DNA of 64,000 nt from Falsiroseomonas frigidaquae (GTDB lineage: Bacteria > Pseudomonadota > Alphaproteobacteria > Acetobacterales > Acetobacteraceae): positions 310,001 to 374,000 of the forward strand of contig NZ_JAAVTX010000006.1 of NCBI RefSeq assembly GCF_012163145.1. Reading direction: 5' to 3'. Shown one piece after another: positions 47,289 to 57,825 of the stretch. Position 1 is the stretch's first letter. Each line of letters opens with the position of its first letter. The notes beneath the pieces are model-generated. The model was not told where the DNA came from. It saw only the letters and a program-made list of their open reading frames with translations, and ran no database searches. A program made the translations under genes and the position numbers.

Positions 47289-49190
47289 ATGATCACCTGG
47301 TTCCGCAACCTCACCCAGACCTGGTTCGCCAAGGTCCTCTTCGTGCTGCTGGTGCTGTCCTTTGCCATCTGGGGCATCGAGGACACCGTCCGCAATTTCG
47401 GCCGGGAAACCGCCGTTGTCAGCATGGAGGGCGGCGATATCGAGGTGCCTGAGGCGCAGATGGCCGCCCGCCGCGAATTGCAGCGCGTGCAAGCCCAGCT
47501 CGGCAGCAGCTTCGAGGCGGAGGAACCGCTGCGCCGCGCCATTGCGATGCAGGCCGTCGAACAATTGATCGCGGAGCGCGCCCAGCGGGCCGAGGCCGCG
47601 CGGCTGAACCTCGCCACGCCGGATGCGGCGGTGCAGGCCTACGTCTTCTCCATCCCGAATTTCCAGACCGCCGGACAGTTCGATCGCCTCGCACTGGACC
47701 AGTTCCTGCGCCAGAACGACATGTCGGAGGCGCAGTTCCTGCAGCTGGTCCGGGACGACCTGCAGCGCATGCAGCTTTCCGGCGCCGTGCGCGCCGGCGC
47801 CCCGGCCCCCGACCTGCTGGCCCGCGCCATGGTGCGGTATGAGCAGGAACGCCGCATCGCCCAGGTGGTCGAGCTGCCGCTGCTGGACGCGCCGGAGCCG
47901 GAGCCGCCGACCGAGGCCGCCCTGGCCCGCTTCCACGCCAACAACCCTGATCGCTTCTCCACCCCCGCCCTGCGCGAGGCGACCATCGCCGTGCTGACCG
48001 GGGAAACCCTGGCCGACCAGATCGAGGTCTCCGACGCCGACCTCGCCGCCGCCTATGATGCGCGCCGCGCCCAGTTCGAGACGGCGGAGCGCCGCGACCT
48101 GCAGCAGGCGCTGCTGCAGACCGAGGAAGCCGCCCGGCAGATCGCCGCCGCGTGGCGCGCCAACCCGGATTTTGCCGCCATCCAGCAGCAGGTCGAATCC
48201 GCCGGCGGCGCCGCGCTGTCACTCGGCAACGTGCCGCGCGCCGACCTGCCGATCGAGGCGCTGGCGCAGGCCGCCTTCAGCGCCCCCGATGGCGGCGTGA
48301 CGGATCCGGTGCAGTCGCCCTTTGGCTGGCATGTGATGCGCGTCGCCGGCGTGACCGCGGGCACCACCTCGCCGCTGTCCGAGGTGGCCGACCGGCTGCG
48401 GCAGGAAATCGCCCTGGAACGCGCCGGCGACCTGGCCTTCGACCGGGCCAACCGGGTGGAGGATGCGCTGGCCGGCGGTGCCTCGCTGGCCGATGCCGCG
48501 CGTGAATTCGGCCTGACCGTGTCGCGCGTGACGCTGGATGCCGAGGGCCGCGATGCGGAGGGCCTGCCCGCCGTGCTGCCGGTGCCGGTCGCCGCCCGCG
48601 CCGAAGCCCTGCGCGCCATCTTCGCCGCCGAGCAGGGCCGTGCGCCGCGGCTGCAGGAGCTGCGCGAAGCCCAGGGCTTCATGGGCATCGAGCTGCATGA
48701 GGTGCGCCCGCCCGCCCTGAAGCCGCTGGAGCAGGTGGAGGCCGATGTGCGCCTGGCCTGGACCAACGACGCCAAGCGCCGGGCGCAGGAGGAGCGCGCG
48801 GCCGCCCTGCTCGCCGCGGTGCGTGGCGGGCAGACGCTGGAAGCCGCCGCCGCAGCCGCCGGGCTGACCAGCACCCGCATGGGCCCCTTTGGCCGCCAGC
48901 CGGAACCCGGCACCCCCGGCCTGACCGTGCCGCGGGAGCTGCTGCCGGTGCTGTTCAACATCCCGGTGAACGAACCCACCATGGCGCCGACCGCCGCCGG
49001 CTTCGCCGTGGCGCAGCTGCTGGAGGTGGTTTCCGCCGACCCGGCCGCGGATGCGGCGGCGCTGGAGAATGCCAAGCGCACCGCGCAGCAGCAGATGGCG
49101 GATGACCTGAACGCCGCCTATATCGCGGCGCTGCGCAATCGCGCCAACCCGCAGATCAGCCCGACCCTGCTGCAACAGGTGGTGCCATGA
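47289..49190 (+). CDS. ppiD: PpiD-like peptidylprolyl isomerase with SurA N-domain
   Basis: 633 residues. An N-terminal anchor (TWFAKVLFVLLVLSFAIWGI) puts the rest in the periplasm. A SurA/PpiD chaperone domain is followed by a parvulin-like domain (about 240-370; NVPRADLPIEALAQAAFSA and DPVQSPFGWHVMRV) and a long helical C-terminus. It folds outer-membrane and secreted proteins. The stop overlaps the trpE start by 4 nt, a gene pair seen in other alphaproteobacteria. Confidence 0.9.
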   Translation: MITWFRNLTQTWFAKVLFVLLVLSFAIWGIEDTVRNFGRETAVVSMEGGDIEVPEAQMAARRELQRVQAQLGSSFEAEEPLRRAIAMQAVEQLIAERAQRAEAARLNLATPDAAVQAYVFSIPNFQTAGQFDRLALDQFLRQNDMSEAQFLQLVRDDLQRMQLSGAVRAGAPAPDLLARAMVRYEQERRIAQVVELPLLDAPEPEPPTEAALARFHANNPDRFSTPALREATIAVLTGETLADQIEVSDADLAAAYDARRAQFETAERRDLQQALLQTEEAARQIAAAWRANPDFAAIQQQVESAGGAALSLGNVPRADLPIEALAQAAFSAPDGGVTDPVQSPFGWHVMRVAGVTAGTTSPLSEVADRLRQEIALERAGDLAFDRANRVEDALAGGASLADAAREFGLTVSRVTLDAEGRDAEGLPAVLPVPVAARAEALRAIFAAEQGRAPRLQELREAQGFMGIELHEVRPPALKPLEQVEADVRLAWTNDAKRRAQEERAAALLAAVRGGQTLEAAAAAAGLTSTRMGPFGRQPEPGTPGLTVPRELLPVLFNIPVNEPTMAPTAAGFAVAQLLEVVSADPAADAAALENAKRTAQQQMADDLNAAYIAALRNRANPQISPTLLQQVVP

Positions 49191-50692
49191 CGGATCTCTC
49201 CACCTTCGCCGCCTTCGCCGCCGGCCTGGCGGCCGGGCAAGGCCAGGTGGTCTTCCGCGAACGCGTCGCGGACCTCGATACGCCGGTCGGCGCCTATCTC
49301 CGCCTGGTGCAGGGGCGGCACAACGCCTTCCTGCTGGAATCGGTCGAAGGCGGCGCGGCGCGCGGCCGCTTCTCCTCCCTCGGCATGGAGCCGGACCTGG
49401 TCTGGCGCTGCCGCGACGGGAAGGCCGAGATCAACCGCCACGCGCTGTCCGCCCCGCATGCCTTCGAGCCGGACCCGGCGCCGCCGCTGGACAGCCTGCG
49501 GACGCTTGTGAAGGCGACGCGCATGCCGATGCCGGCCGGGCTGCCCTCCATCGCGGCGGGGCTGTTCGGCTATCTCGGCTACGACATGGTCCGGCACATG
49601 GAACGCCTGCCGGACAGCAACCCGGATGTGCTCGGCATTCCGGAAGCGGTGATGATCCGCCCGACGCTGGTCGCGGTCTTCGACCATGTGCGGGATACGC
49701 TGACGCTGGTGACGCCGGTCTGGCCGGAAGCCGCCGCGGACCCGAAGGCGGCCTGGGACCTGGCGCAGGCCCGGCTGGATGAGGCGGAGGCGGCGCTCGA
49801 CCGCCCCCTGCCCCGCCCGGCGCCCGCTGCCAGCCTGCCGGTGCCGCCGGCGCCGACCTCCAACTTCACGCCGGAGGGCTACAAGGCGGCGGTGCTGCGG
49901 GCGAAGGAATACATCGCCGCCGGCGACGTGTTCCAGGTCGTGCCCGCACAGCGTTTCACCGCGCCCTTCGGCCTGCCGCCCTTTTCGCTGTACCGCGCGC
50001 TGCGCCGGCTGAACCCAGCGCCCTACCTGTTCTTCCTCGACCTGAACGGCCTGTCGCTGGTCGGCGCCTCGCCCGAAATCCTGGTCAGCGTGAAGCATGG
50101 GGAGGTGAAGCTGCGCCCACTGGCCGGAACGCGCCCCCGCGGCGCAACGCCGGAGGAGGATGCGCGGCTGGAGCGGGAGCTGCTGGCCGATCCGAAGGAG
50201 CTGGCGGAGCACCTGATGCTGATTGACCTCGGCCGCAACGATGTCGGCCGCGTCGCGGAGATCGGCTCGGTCCGGGTGACGCAGAAATTCCAGGTCGAGC
50301 GCTATTCCCAGGTCATGCACATCATGTCCGAGGTGGTAGGCCGCCTGCGGCCGGGCCTCGACGCGCTGGATGCGCTGACGGCGGGCTTCCCCGCGGGCAC
50401 CCTCTCGGGCGCGCCGAAGGTGCGGGCGATGCAGATCATCGAGGAGCTGGAGCCCTCCCGCCGCGGCGCCTATGCGGGCGGCGTGGGGTATTTCGGCGCG
50501 GATGGCGACATGGACATCTGCATCGCACTGCGCACCGCGCTGGTGAAGGACGGGCTGATGCATGTGCAGGCCGGCGCCGGGGTGGTGGCGGATAGCGACC
50601 CGGAGGCGGAATACCAGGAGACGCACCAGAAGGCGCGCGCCCTGTTCCGCGCCGCCGAGGAAGCCGTGCGCTTCGCGGCGCAAAGGCGGTGA
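49187..50692 (+). CDS. trpE: Anthranilate synthase component I
   Basis: 501 residues. Converts chorismate to anthranilate with ammonia from TrpG. The feedback-site motif LLES (residues 49-52) is intact, so tryptophan inhibition is expected. The chorismate-binding domain has AGDVFQVVPAQRF, LAGTRPRGATPEED, DLGRNDVGRVAEIGSVRV and FPAGTLSGAPKVRAM. Translation is coupled to ppiD by ATGA. trpG does not follow; the next genes face the other way. Confidence 0.96.
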   Translation: MTDLSTFAAFAAGLAAGQGQVVFRERVADLDTPVGAYLRLVQGRHNAFLLESVEGGAARGRFSSLGMEPDLVWRCRDGKAEINRHALSAPHAFEPDPAPPLDSLRTLVKATRMPMPAGLPSIAAGLFGYLGYDMVRHMERLPDSNPDVLGIPEAVMIRPTLVAVFDHVRDTLTLVTPVWPEAAADPKAAWDLAQARLDEAEAALDRPLPRPAPAASLPVPPAPTSNFTPEGYKAAVLRAKEYIAAGDVFQVVPAQRFTAPFGLPPFSLYRALRRLNPAPYLFFLDLNGLSLVGASPEILVSVKHGEVKLRPLAGTRPRGATPEEDARLERELLADPKELAEHLMLIDLGRNDVGRVAEIGSVRVTQKFQVERYSQVMHIMSEVVGRLRPGLDALDALTAGFPAGTLSGAPKVRAMQIIEELEPSRRGAYAGGVGYFGADGDMDICIALRTALVKDGLMHVQAGAGVVADSDPEAEYQETHQKARALFRAAEEAVRFAAQRR

Positions 50693-50696
50693 AGTA

Positions 50697-50761
50697 GCCC
50701 TCCCCGCACTTGCGGGGGATTGCGGCACTGCTGCAACGCCGCAGGCTGGTTGGGTGGGGGC
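50697..50761 (+). repeat. REP-like palindromic unit, long form, second copy
   Basis: CCCCGC-actt-GCGGGG (50702-50717), then TTGCGGC-act-GCTGCAA (50720-50736), then the 18-nt tail identical to 36322-36339. The second stem differs from the first copy by paired changes. It starts 5 nt after the trpE stop. Confidence 0.85.
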
Positions 50762-50836
50762 GGCGCTGGAGAGCCAGCCCGTACTCATCGCCCTGCTGCG
50801 CCGCTGATCAGTAAACGCTCCTGCGGGTTGGCCAGG

Positions 50837-50874
50837 CCCCCCACCCAACCCTCCCCCCCGTCGGGGGGAAGGGC
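50837..50874 (-). repeat. REP-like palindromic unit, short form, terminator-like
   Basis: Reverse-oriented short unit with a CCCCCC-gtc-GGGGGG stem (50854-50868). Its CCCCCACCCAACC (50838-50850) is the exact complement of the tail at 50748-50760. On the plus strand it is followed by GGGCTTTCTG, so it may also end trpE transcription. Confidence 0.75.
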
Positions 50875-50881
50875 TTTCTGG

Positions 50882-51899
<1,018 letters not shown>

Positions 51900-51907
<8 letters not shown>

Positions 51908-52886
51908 GGCGCGGCACTCCCTGCTCGGCATAGAGCCAGCAGGCGGCGAGGTTGTCCTTGGCCGGCATCAGTTCCGGCCGCTCCACGAAGCAGCGGTCGA
52001 AGGCGTGGGGGCAGCGGGGGTTGTAGGGGCAGCCAGGCGGGATGGCAGAGAGCCGCGGCATGGAGCCGTCGATCTGCTGCAGCCGTTCCAGCCGCCGCCC
52101 GACCGGCGGGATGGAGCCCATGAGGCCGGCGGAATAGGGGTGCGCCGCCTGCTGCACCACGTTGCGAACGGCGCCGACCTCGACGATCCGGCCGGCATAC
52201 ATCACCGCCACGCGGTCGGCGGTTTCGGCGATGACGCCCATGTCGTGGGTGACCAGCATCATGCTGGTGCCCTTGTCACGCGCCAGCGACTTCAGCAGCG
52301 AGATCACCTGCGCCTGGATCGAGACATCCAGCGCCGTGGTCGGCTCATCCGCCACGATCAGCTTCGGCTCCGCGCATAGCGCGAGCGCAATGACCACGCG
52401 CTGGCGCATGCCGCCGGAGAATTCATGCGGGTAGCTGTCGATGCGCTGGCTGGCGGCGGGGATGCCGACCAGTTCCAGCCACTCGATCGCCTTGGCCCGC
52501 GCCTGCGCCGGGTTCAGCGGCAGGTGGGTGACCATCGTCTCGATCAGCTGTTGGCCCACGGTGTAGAGCGGGTTCAGCGTGGTCAGCGGGTCCTGGAAGA
52601 TCGCGCCGATCTCCCTGCCCCGCAGCTTGCGCAGCTCGGAGTAGGGAAGATTGTCGATCCGCCGTCCGTTCAGCAGGATCTGCCCGCCGGCGATGCGGCC
52701 GGGCGGCTCCAACAACCCGATGATGGCCGCGCCGGTCATGGATTTGCCGGCGCCGGATTCGCCGACCACGCCCAGCACCTCCCCATGCGCGATGGAGAAG
52801 GAGACGTCGTCGAGGGCGACGAGGGTGCCGCGGCGCGTCGGGAACTCGACGCGCAGGTTGCGGACTTCGAGAAGGGGTGCGGTCAT
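51900..52886 (-). CDS. dppD: Dipeptide/oligopeptide ABC transporter ATP-binding protein (DppD/OppD type)
   Basis: 328 residues. Walker [10 protein letters not shown], signature FSGGMRQR, Walker [13 protein letters not shown] and the OppD/DppD tail [17 protein letters not shown]. The start shares one base with the dppC stop (TAATG). It forms the ATPase heterodimer with the next gene. Confidence 0.94.
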
Positions 52887-53821
52887 TATCGGAGCTTCGG
52901 GTTCAGGGCGTCGCGCAGCCAGTCACCCAGCAGGTTCACGGACAGCACAAGCAGGATGAGAGCGATGCCGGGGAAGATGGTGATCCACCACTCGCCGGAG
53001 AACAGGAAGTCGTTGCCGATACGGATCAGCGTGCCGAGCGAGGGCTGCGTCGGCGGCACACCGACGCCGAGGAAGGAAAGCGTCGCCTCCGCCAGTACGG
53101 CGAAGCCCAGGTTCAGGGTGGCGATGACCAGCACCGGCCCCAGCACATTGGGCAGCACATGGCTGACCATGATCCGGGCGCGGGAGACGCCGATGACCCG
53201 CGCCGCCTGCACATATTCCTTGTTGCGCTCCACCAGGGTGGAGCCCCGAACGGTGCGGGCGAAGGACGGCCAGTTGCTGATGCCGATGGCGAAGATCACG
53301 ACATAGAGCGCGATCTGGTCATGCACCTCCCTCGGCAGGGCGGCGCGCACCACGCCATCGATCAGCAGCGCGATCAGGATGGTCGGGAAGGTCAGCTTGA
53401 TATCGGCGATGCGCATCAGCACCGCATCCACCGTGCCGCCCATATAGCCCGCCGCCAGCCCGGCGGTGATGCCGATGGAGACGGAGAGCAGCACGGCGCA
53501 GAAGCCGACCAGAAGCGAAACCCGCGCGCCATACATGATGGCGGAGAGCACGTCCCGCCCCTGGTCATCGGTGCCCAGCAGATAGTTCGGGTCACCGTCC
53601 ATTTCCCAGGCCGGCGGCTTGAACGCGTCCATGAGCTGGAGCGAGGCCAGGTCGAAGGGGTTGTGCGGCGCGATCCAGGGCGCCAGCACCGCGCCGCCGA
53701 CGCAGATCAGCGCGACGATGGCGGATGCCACCGTGATCGGCGACCGGGTGAAGGAATACCAGAGATCGCTGTCGAGGGCGCGGCGGATGGCATTCGGGCG
53801 TGCGGGTGCGGTGGCCGACAT
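52886..53821 (-). CDS. dppC: Dipeptide/oligopeptide ABC transporter permease (DppC type)
   Basis: 311 residues. An N-terminal helix (ITVASAIVALICVGGAVLA), the conserved YLLGTDDQGRDVLSAIMYGA, and the EAA loop EYVQAARVIGVSRARIMVSH for contact with the ATPases. About six membrane helices. Starts 1 nt after dppB ends. Confidence 0.95.
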   Translation of the reverse strand: MSATAPARPNAIRRALDSDLWYSFTRSPITVASAIVALICVGGAVLAPWIAPHNPFDLASLQLMDAFKPPAWEMDGDPNYLLGTDDQGRDVLSAIMYGARVSLLVGFCAVLLSVSIGITAGLAAGYMGGTVDAVLMRIADIKLTFPTILIALLIDGVVRAALPREVHDQIALYVVIFAIGISNWPSFARTVRGSTLVERNKEYVQAARVIGVSRARIMVSHVLPNVLGPVLVIATLNLGFAVLAEATLSFLGVGVPPTQPSLGTLIRIGNDFLFSGEWWITIFPGIALILLVLSVNLLGDWLRDALNPKLR

Positions 53822-53822
53822 C

Positions 53823-54806
53823 TCAATGCGCTCCCTTGCCGCGGCCAATGCGCAGGCGGGGGTCCACCGCGTAGTACAGCAGGTCCACGATCAGGTTGAT
53901 GGTGACGAACATCAGCGCGATCAGCAGCAGATAGGCGGACATCACCGGAATATCGGCGACGCTGACGCTCTGGATGAACAGCAGCCCCATCCCCGGCCAC
54001 TGGAACACCGTTTCCGTCACGATGGCGAAGGCGATGATGGCGCCGAGCTGCAGGCCGGTGATGGTGATGACCGGCACCAGCGTGTTCTTCAGCGCATGGC
54101 CGAAATGCACCGCCCGGTTGGTCAGGCCCCGGGCACGGGCGAACTTGATGTAATCGGTCCGCAGCACCTCCATCATCTCCGCCCGCACCAGGCGCATGAT
54201 CAGCGTGAGCTGGAACAGGCCGAGGGTGATGGAGGGCAGGATCAGTGCCTTGATGCCGGACCAGGTCAGCAGCCCGGTGCTCCACCAGCCGAGATTGACC
54301 GTGTCCCCACGCCCGAAGCTTGGCAGCCAGCCGAGCCAGACGGAGAAGGTCAGGATCAGCAGGATGCCGATCAGGAAGGTCGGCAGGGACACGCCGATCA
54401 GGCTGAAGGTCAGGAAGAAGCGGCTGAGCCAGGAATTGCGATAGAGGCCGGTATAGACTCCCATCGGTACGCCGATGGCCAGCGCCAGGATCGCAGCGCA
54501 CAGCGCCAGTTCCAGGGTGGCCGGCGCGCGTTCGACGATGAGCTGCGCGACCGGGCGGGACAGGCGGTAGGACAGGCCGAACTCGCCCTGCGCCGCATTC
54601 ACCACGAATTTCGCGAACTGCACGAAGAAGGGCTGGTTCAGCCCCAGATCGGCGATGAGCTGGTCCCGCTGGGCGATGGTGTAGTCCTGCCCCAGCATGA
54701 TTGCGACCGGATCGCCGACATAGGCGAACATGGCGAAGGATAGCAGCGCCACCGTCAGCATGACGGGCAGCGCCTGCAGTAAGCGGCTGATGATGAAGGC
54801 GAACAC
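53823..54806 (-). CDS. dppB: Dipeptide/oligopeptide ABC transporter permease (DppB type)
   Basis: 327 residues. Begins MFAFIISRLLQALPVMLTVA, with the EAA loop DYIKFARARGLTNRAVHFGH and a C-terminal NLIVDLLYYAVDPRLRIG, all typical of DppB/OppB. Six membrane helices. It lies 88 nt after the binding-protein gene, with a hairpin between them. Confidence 0.95.
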   Translation of the reverse strand: MFAFIISRLLQALPVMLTVALLSFAMFAYVGDPVAIMLGQDYTIAQRDQLIADLGLNQPFFVQFAKFVVNAAQGEFGLSYRLSRPVAQLIVERAPATLELALCAAILALAIGVPMGVYTGLYRNSWLSRFFLTFSLIGVSLPTFLIGILLILTFSVWLGWLPSFGRGDTVNLGWWSTGLLTWSGIKALILPSITLGLFQLTLIMRLVRAEMMEVLRTDYIKFARARGLTNRAVHFGHALKNTLVPVITITGLQLGAIIAFAIVTETVFQWPGMGLLFIQSVSVADIPVMSAYLLLIALMFVTINLIVDLLYYAVDPRLRIGRGKGAH

Positions 54807-54828
54807 GGGCGCTGGCGATCCTTTACGT

Positions 54829-54853
54829 GGCGGCGACGCCGGGTGGCGCCGCC
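54829..54853 (-). terminator. Intercistronic hairpin between dppA and dppB
   Basis: GGCGGCG, 11-nt loop, CGCCGCC. In ABC operons such stems after the binding-protein gene often reduce downstream expression or protect the upstream message. Confidence 0.5.
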
Positions 54854-54894
54854 GGAATCCGCTTGTTGCTCAGTCGGTCGGTCAGTCGGTTGGT

Positions 54895-56487
54895 TCAGTC
54901 GATGCGGGCGAAGCGGAAATAGGGCTGGTTGTTGGCGGCGTGCGGGATGGAGAAGTTGCTCCGCATCGCCCAGGGGATCATCTGGTGATGCAGCGGAATG
55001 TGCGGCACGTCCTCGCGGTACAGGCGCAGCGCTTCATGAATCGCCTCCATACGCGACGCGCCCGACTGCGTCTTCATCCGTTGCACCAGCTCATCCATCC
55101 GCGGGCTGGAATAGCCGCCATAGTTCCAGATGCCATCCCCCTGCTGGCCATTGCGCGTGGCCAGCAACGACTGGAAGGAATACAGCGCGTCCAGCGTCGG
55201 CACGCCCCAGCCGAGCAGATAGGCGCTGGTGTCCTGGCGCTGGATCTGGGCGAAGAAGGGCGCCAGCGGCTGCGCCTTCACGCTGGTCCGCACGCCGATG
55301 CGCGTCCACATGGCGGCAACCGCCTGGCAGATCTGCTCATCATTGATGTAGCGGTTGTTCGGGCAGTCCAGCGTCAGGCCGAAGCCGTTCGGATAGCCGG
55401 CCTCCGCAAGCAGGGCGCGGGCGCGCGCCTGGTCATAGGGCAGCCGCGTATCCTCGGCCTCGGAATAGCCGTTCACCTGGGGCGGGAAGAAGGTGCCGGT
55501 CACCACGGACTGGCCTCGCATGGTGGTGCGGTGGATCGCCTGGATGTCGATCGCGTGGTACAGCGCCTGGCGCACCCGCAGATCGGCCATGGGGTTGCGG
55601 CCACGCACGTCGGAATACAGCAGCTCCGGCCGCGCCACGTCGAAGGCCAGGAAGATGGTCCGCACCTCCGGCCCTTCCAGCACGCGGATGCCGGGCGCGG
55701 CGCGCAGGCGGTTCAGATCCTGCAGCGGCGGATCCAGCACGAAATCCACCTCGCCGGACAGCAGCGCCGCAATCCGCGTGGCGTCGGAGGAAATCGGCCG
55801 GAACACGATCTCCTGCACATTCGACCGCGCCGCATCCGGCTCCCGCCACCCATACCAATCCGTGTTGCGGCGCAGCACGGTGCGCACGTCGTTCTCCCGG
55901 CTTTGCAGGCGGAAGGCGCCGGTGCCGTTGGTGTTGCGGGTGGTGTGCATCTCCTCCCGCGCCCGGGTGTTCTGCGGGCGGGCGGCACCGTTCGCCTCCG
56001 ACCACGCCTTCGACATCATGTAGACGGAGGCGAATTTGTTCGGGAGGATCGGGTCCGCGACGCGGGTGACGATGTCCACCGTCATCTCGTCCACCTTCAC
56101 CACCTCGGCGACGGTATCGACATAGATGCCGAAATTGGAGGTCGGCTGCCGCGCGCGGCCGATGCTGAAGACCACGTCATCGGCGGAGAACGCCTCGCCG
56201 CCATGGAACTTCACGCCCGGGCGCAGCACGAAGCGCCAGCGGGTCGGCTCCACCTGGCTCCAGGACAGGGCCAGGCCCGGGCGCAGGGTGAGGTCAGCGT
56301 TGCGGGCGATCAGCGGATCGTAGATCTGCTGCAGGACCATGGTGACGGTCCCGACATTCTGGCTGTGCGGGTCCATCGTGTTGGGATCGCCGCTGGCCGC
56401 CCAGCGTACCGTCTGGGCCACGGCGGGCGCCGGCGAGGCAGCCCCCAAAGCAAGAATGGCGGCGGCCGCCAGAAGCAGTCTTCGCAT
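54895..56487 (-). CDS. dppA: ABC transporter substrate-binding protein, dipeptide/oligopeptide family
   Basis: 530 residues. A signal peptide (MRRLLLAAAAILALGAAS to VAQ) precedes a mature SBP_bac_5 protein: SGDPNTMDPHSQNVG, LALSWSQVEPTRWRFVLRPG, GTGAFRLQSR and VRQALYHAIDIQAI. The periplasmic protein captures the ligand (peptides, possibly opines, nickel or glutathione; undetermined). First gene of a five-gene operon. Confidence 0.94.
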   Translation of the reverse strand: MRRLLLAAAAILALGAASPAPAVAQTVRWAASGDPNTMDPHSQNVGTVTMVLQQIYDPLIARNADLTLRPGLALSWSQVEPTRWRFVLRPGVKFHGGEAFSADDVVFSIGRARQPTSNFGIYVDTVAEVVKVDEMTVDIVTRVADPILPNKFASVYMMSKAWSEANGAARPQNTRAREEMHTTRNTNGTGAFRLQSRENDVRTVLRRNTDWYGWREPDAARSNVQEIVFRPISSDATRIAALLSGEVDFVLDPPLQDLNRLRAAPGIRVLEGPEVRTIFLAFDVARPELLYSDVRGRNPMADLRVRQALYHAIDIQAIHRTTMRGQSVVTGTFFPPQVNGYSEAEDTRLPYDQARARALLAEAGYPNGFGLTLDCPNNRYINDEQICQAVAAMWTRIGVRTSVKAQPLAPFFAQIQRQDTSAYLLGWGVPTLDALYSFQSLLATRNGQQGDGIWNYGGYSSPRMDELVQRMKTQSGASRMEAIHEALRLYREDVPHIPLHHQMIPWAMRSNFSIPHAANNQPYFRFARID

Positions 56488-56599
56488 CACCCCGGAACTC
56501 CCTGCTGTGGGGGCGGCGGGTCGTTGCGCCCGCCTGCCCACAAACCTGCCTGCAAGCTATCGTGCATATCGTGCCGCGATGCCCGGAGGAAGGCCGATC

Positions 56600-57673
56600 T
56601 CAGGCCTTCGGGGTACGTGTGGTGGTCGCCGCGCCGTTGCCTGCCCAGTCGCGCAGCAGCGTGAAGCCAACTGCGAGCAGAACCGGCCCCAGGAACAGGC
56701 CGAGGATGCCGAAGCCGATGACGCCGCCGATGGCGCCCAGCAGGGTCAGCAGCAGCGGCAGGTCGGCGCCGCGGCTGATCAGCCAGGGCCGGATCACGTT
56801 GTCCACGGAGGAAATCCCGGCCGCGCCGTAGACCGCCATGAAGAGGCCCCAGCCGGTCTCGCCCTGGGTGAACAGCCAGATCGCCGCCGGCGCCCAGACC
56901 AGCGGGGCGCCCACCGGCAGGATCGACAGCACGCCCGCCACCACGCCCAGCAGCACCGGCTGCGGCACGCCCGCGACCCACAGGCCGAACACGGTCATCG
57001 CCCCCTGCAGCACCGCGGTGCCGAGCAGGCCATAGACCACGCCGCGGGTGACGTTGCCGGTCAGCAGGATCAGCCGGCGCGTGCCGGGGCCGGCCATCTT
57101 CTCCATCACCGCCTCCGCATGGGCGGCCATGGCCGGGCCGTCGCGATAGAAGAAGAAGGCCAGGAAGATCGCCATGATCAGCTCCGCCAGGCCCGACAGC
57201 AGCGCCAGCAGCACCGCCAGCGCGCTGCCGGCGATCTGCCCGGCATAGGGGCTGATGGTCTCGAACAGCCCGGCGAAGGTGGTGTCCCAGCCGCTCAGCA
57301 GGCTGCGGAAGGTCTCGCCGATGAAGGGCAGGCTGCCGAGCCAGATGGCCAGGTTCGGCAGGCCGGTCACCAGCAGCCCCTCGAAGGAGGTGCGCAGCCC
57401 TTCGATCTCCTCACGCGTCGTAGGCGTGGCGAAGACCAGGGGCAGGCCGATCAGCACGAATTCCACCGTCACCATCACCAGCGCGGCCGCACCCGGGCCG
57501 AGGCCGGTCTTCTCCCGCAGCACGCGGAAGGCGGGCCAGGTGGTGTAGGCCAGGATCACCGCCCAGAGCAGGGCGGAGATGAAGGGCCGCATCACCCAGA
57601 AGCAGCCGAGGCCGAGCGCGAACAATGCCGCCAGGCCGAGCAGGCGGGCGGGGCGGATGGATTCCTGGCTCAT
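56600..57673 (-). CDS. AI-2E family transporter/permease
   Basis: 357 residues from MSQESIRPA. About eight membrane helices with the family pattern: ALLWAVILAYTTWPAFRVLR near the N-terminus, a large hydrophilic loop, FLAFFFYRDGP, and AGVLSILPVGAPLVWAPAA and DNVIRPWLISRG in the C-terminal half. The family includes Na+/H+ antiporters and putative autoinducer-2 exporters, so a specific substrate should not be assumed. Confidence 0.9.
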   Translation of the reverse strand: MSQESIRPARLLGLAALFALGLGCFWVMRPFISALLWAVILAYTTWPAFRVLREKTGLGPGAAALVMVTVEFVLIGLPLVFATPTTREEIEGLRTSFEGLLVTGLPNLAIWLGSLPFIGETFRSLLSGWDTTFAGLFETISPYAGQIAGSALAVLLALLSGLAELIMAIFLAFFFYRDGPAMAAHAEAVMEKMAGPGTRRLILLTGNVTRGVVYGLLGTAVLQGAMTVFGLWVAGVPQPVLLGVVAGVLSILPVGAPLVWAPAAIWLFTQGETGWGLFMAVYGAAGISSVDNVIRPWLISRGADLPLLLTLLGAIGGVIGFGILGLFLGPVLLAVGFTLLRDWAGNGAATTTRTPKA

Positions 57674-57825
57674 GCTGGCTCCGGTCTGAGACTCCAGCCT
57701 TAGCGGAAGCCCCGGCGCCACGCACGCCTTCCGCGCATCACCCCGCTGGCATGCGGCGGGCTTGCCCCCCGGCGGGGGCCAAGGCATCACCCGCGCAACC
57801 GCGAAACCCAGGGAAGGACACCGCC

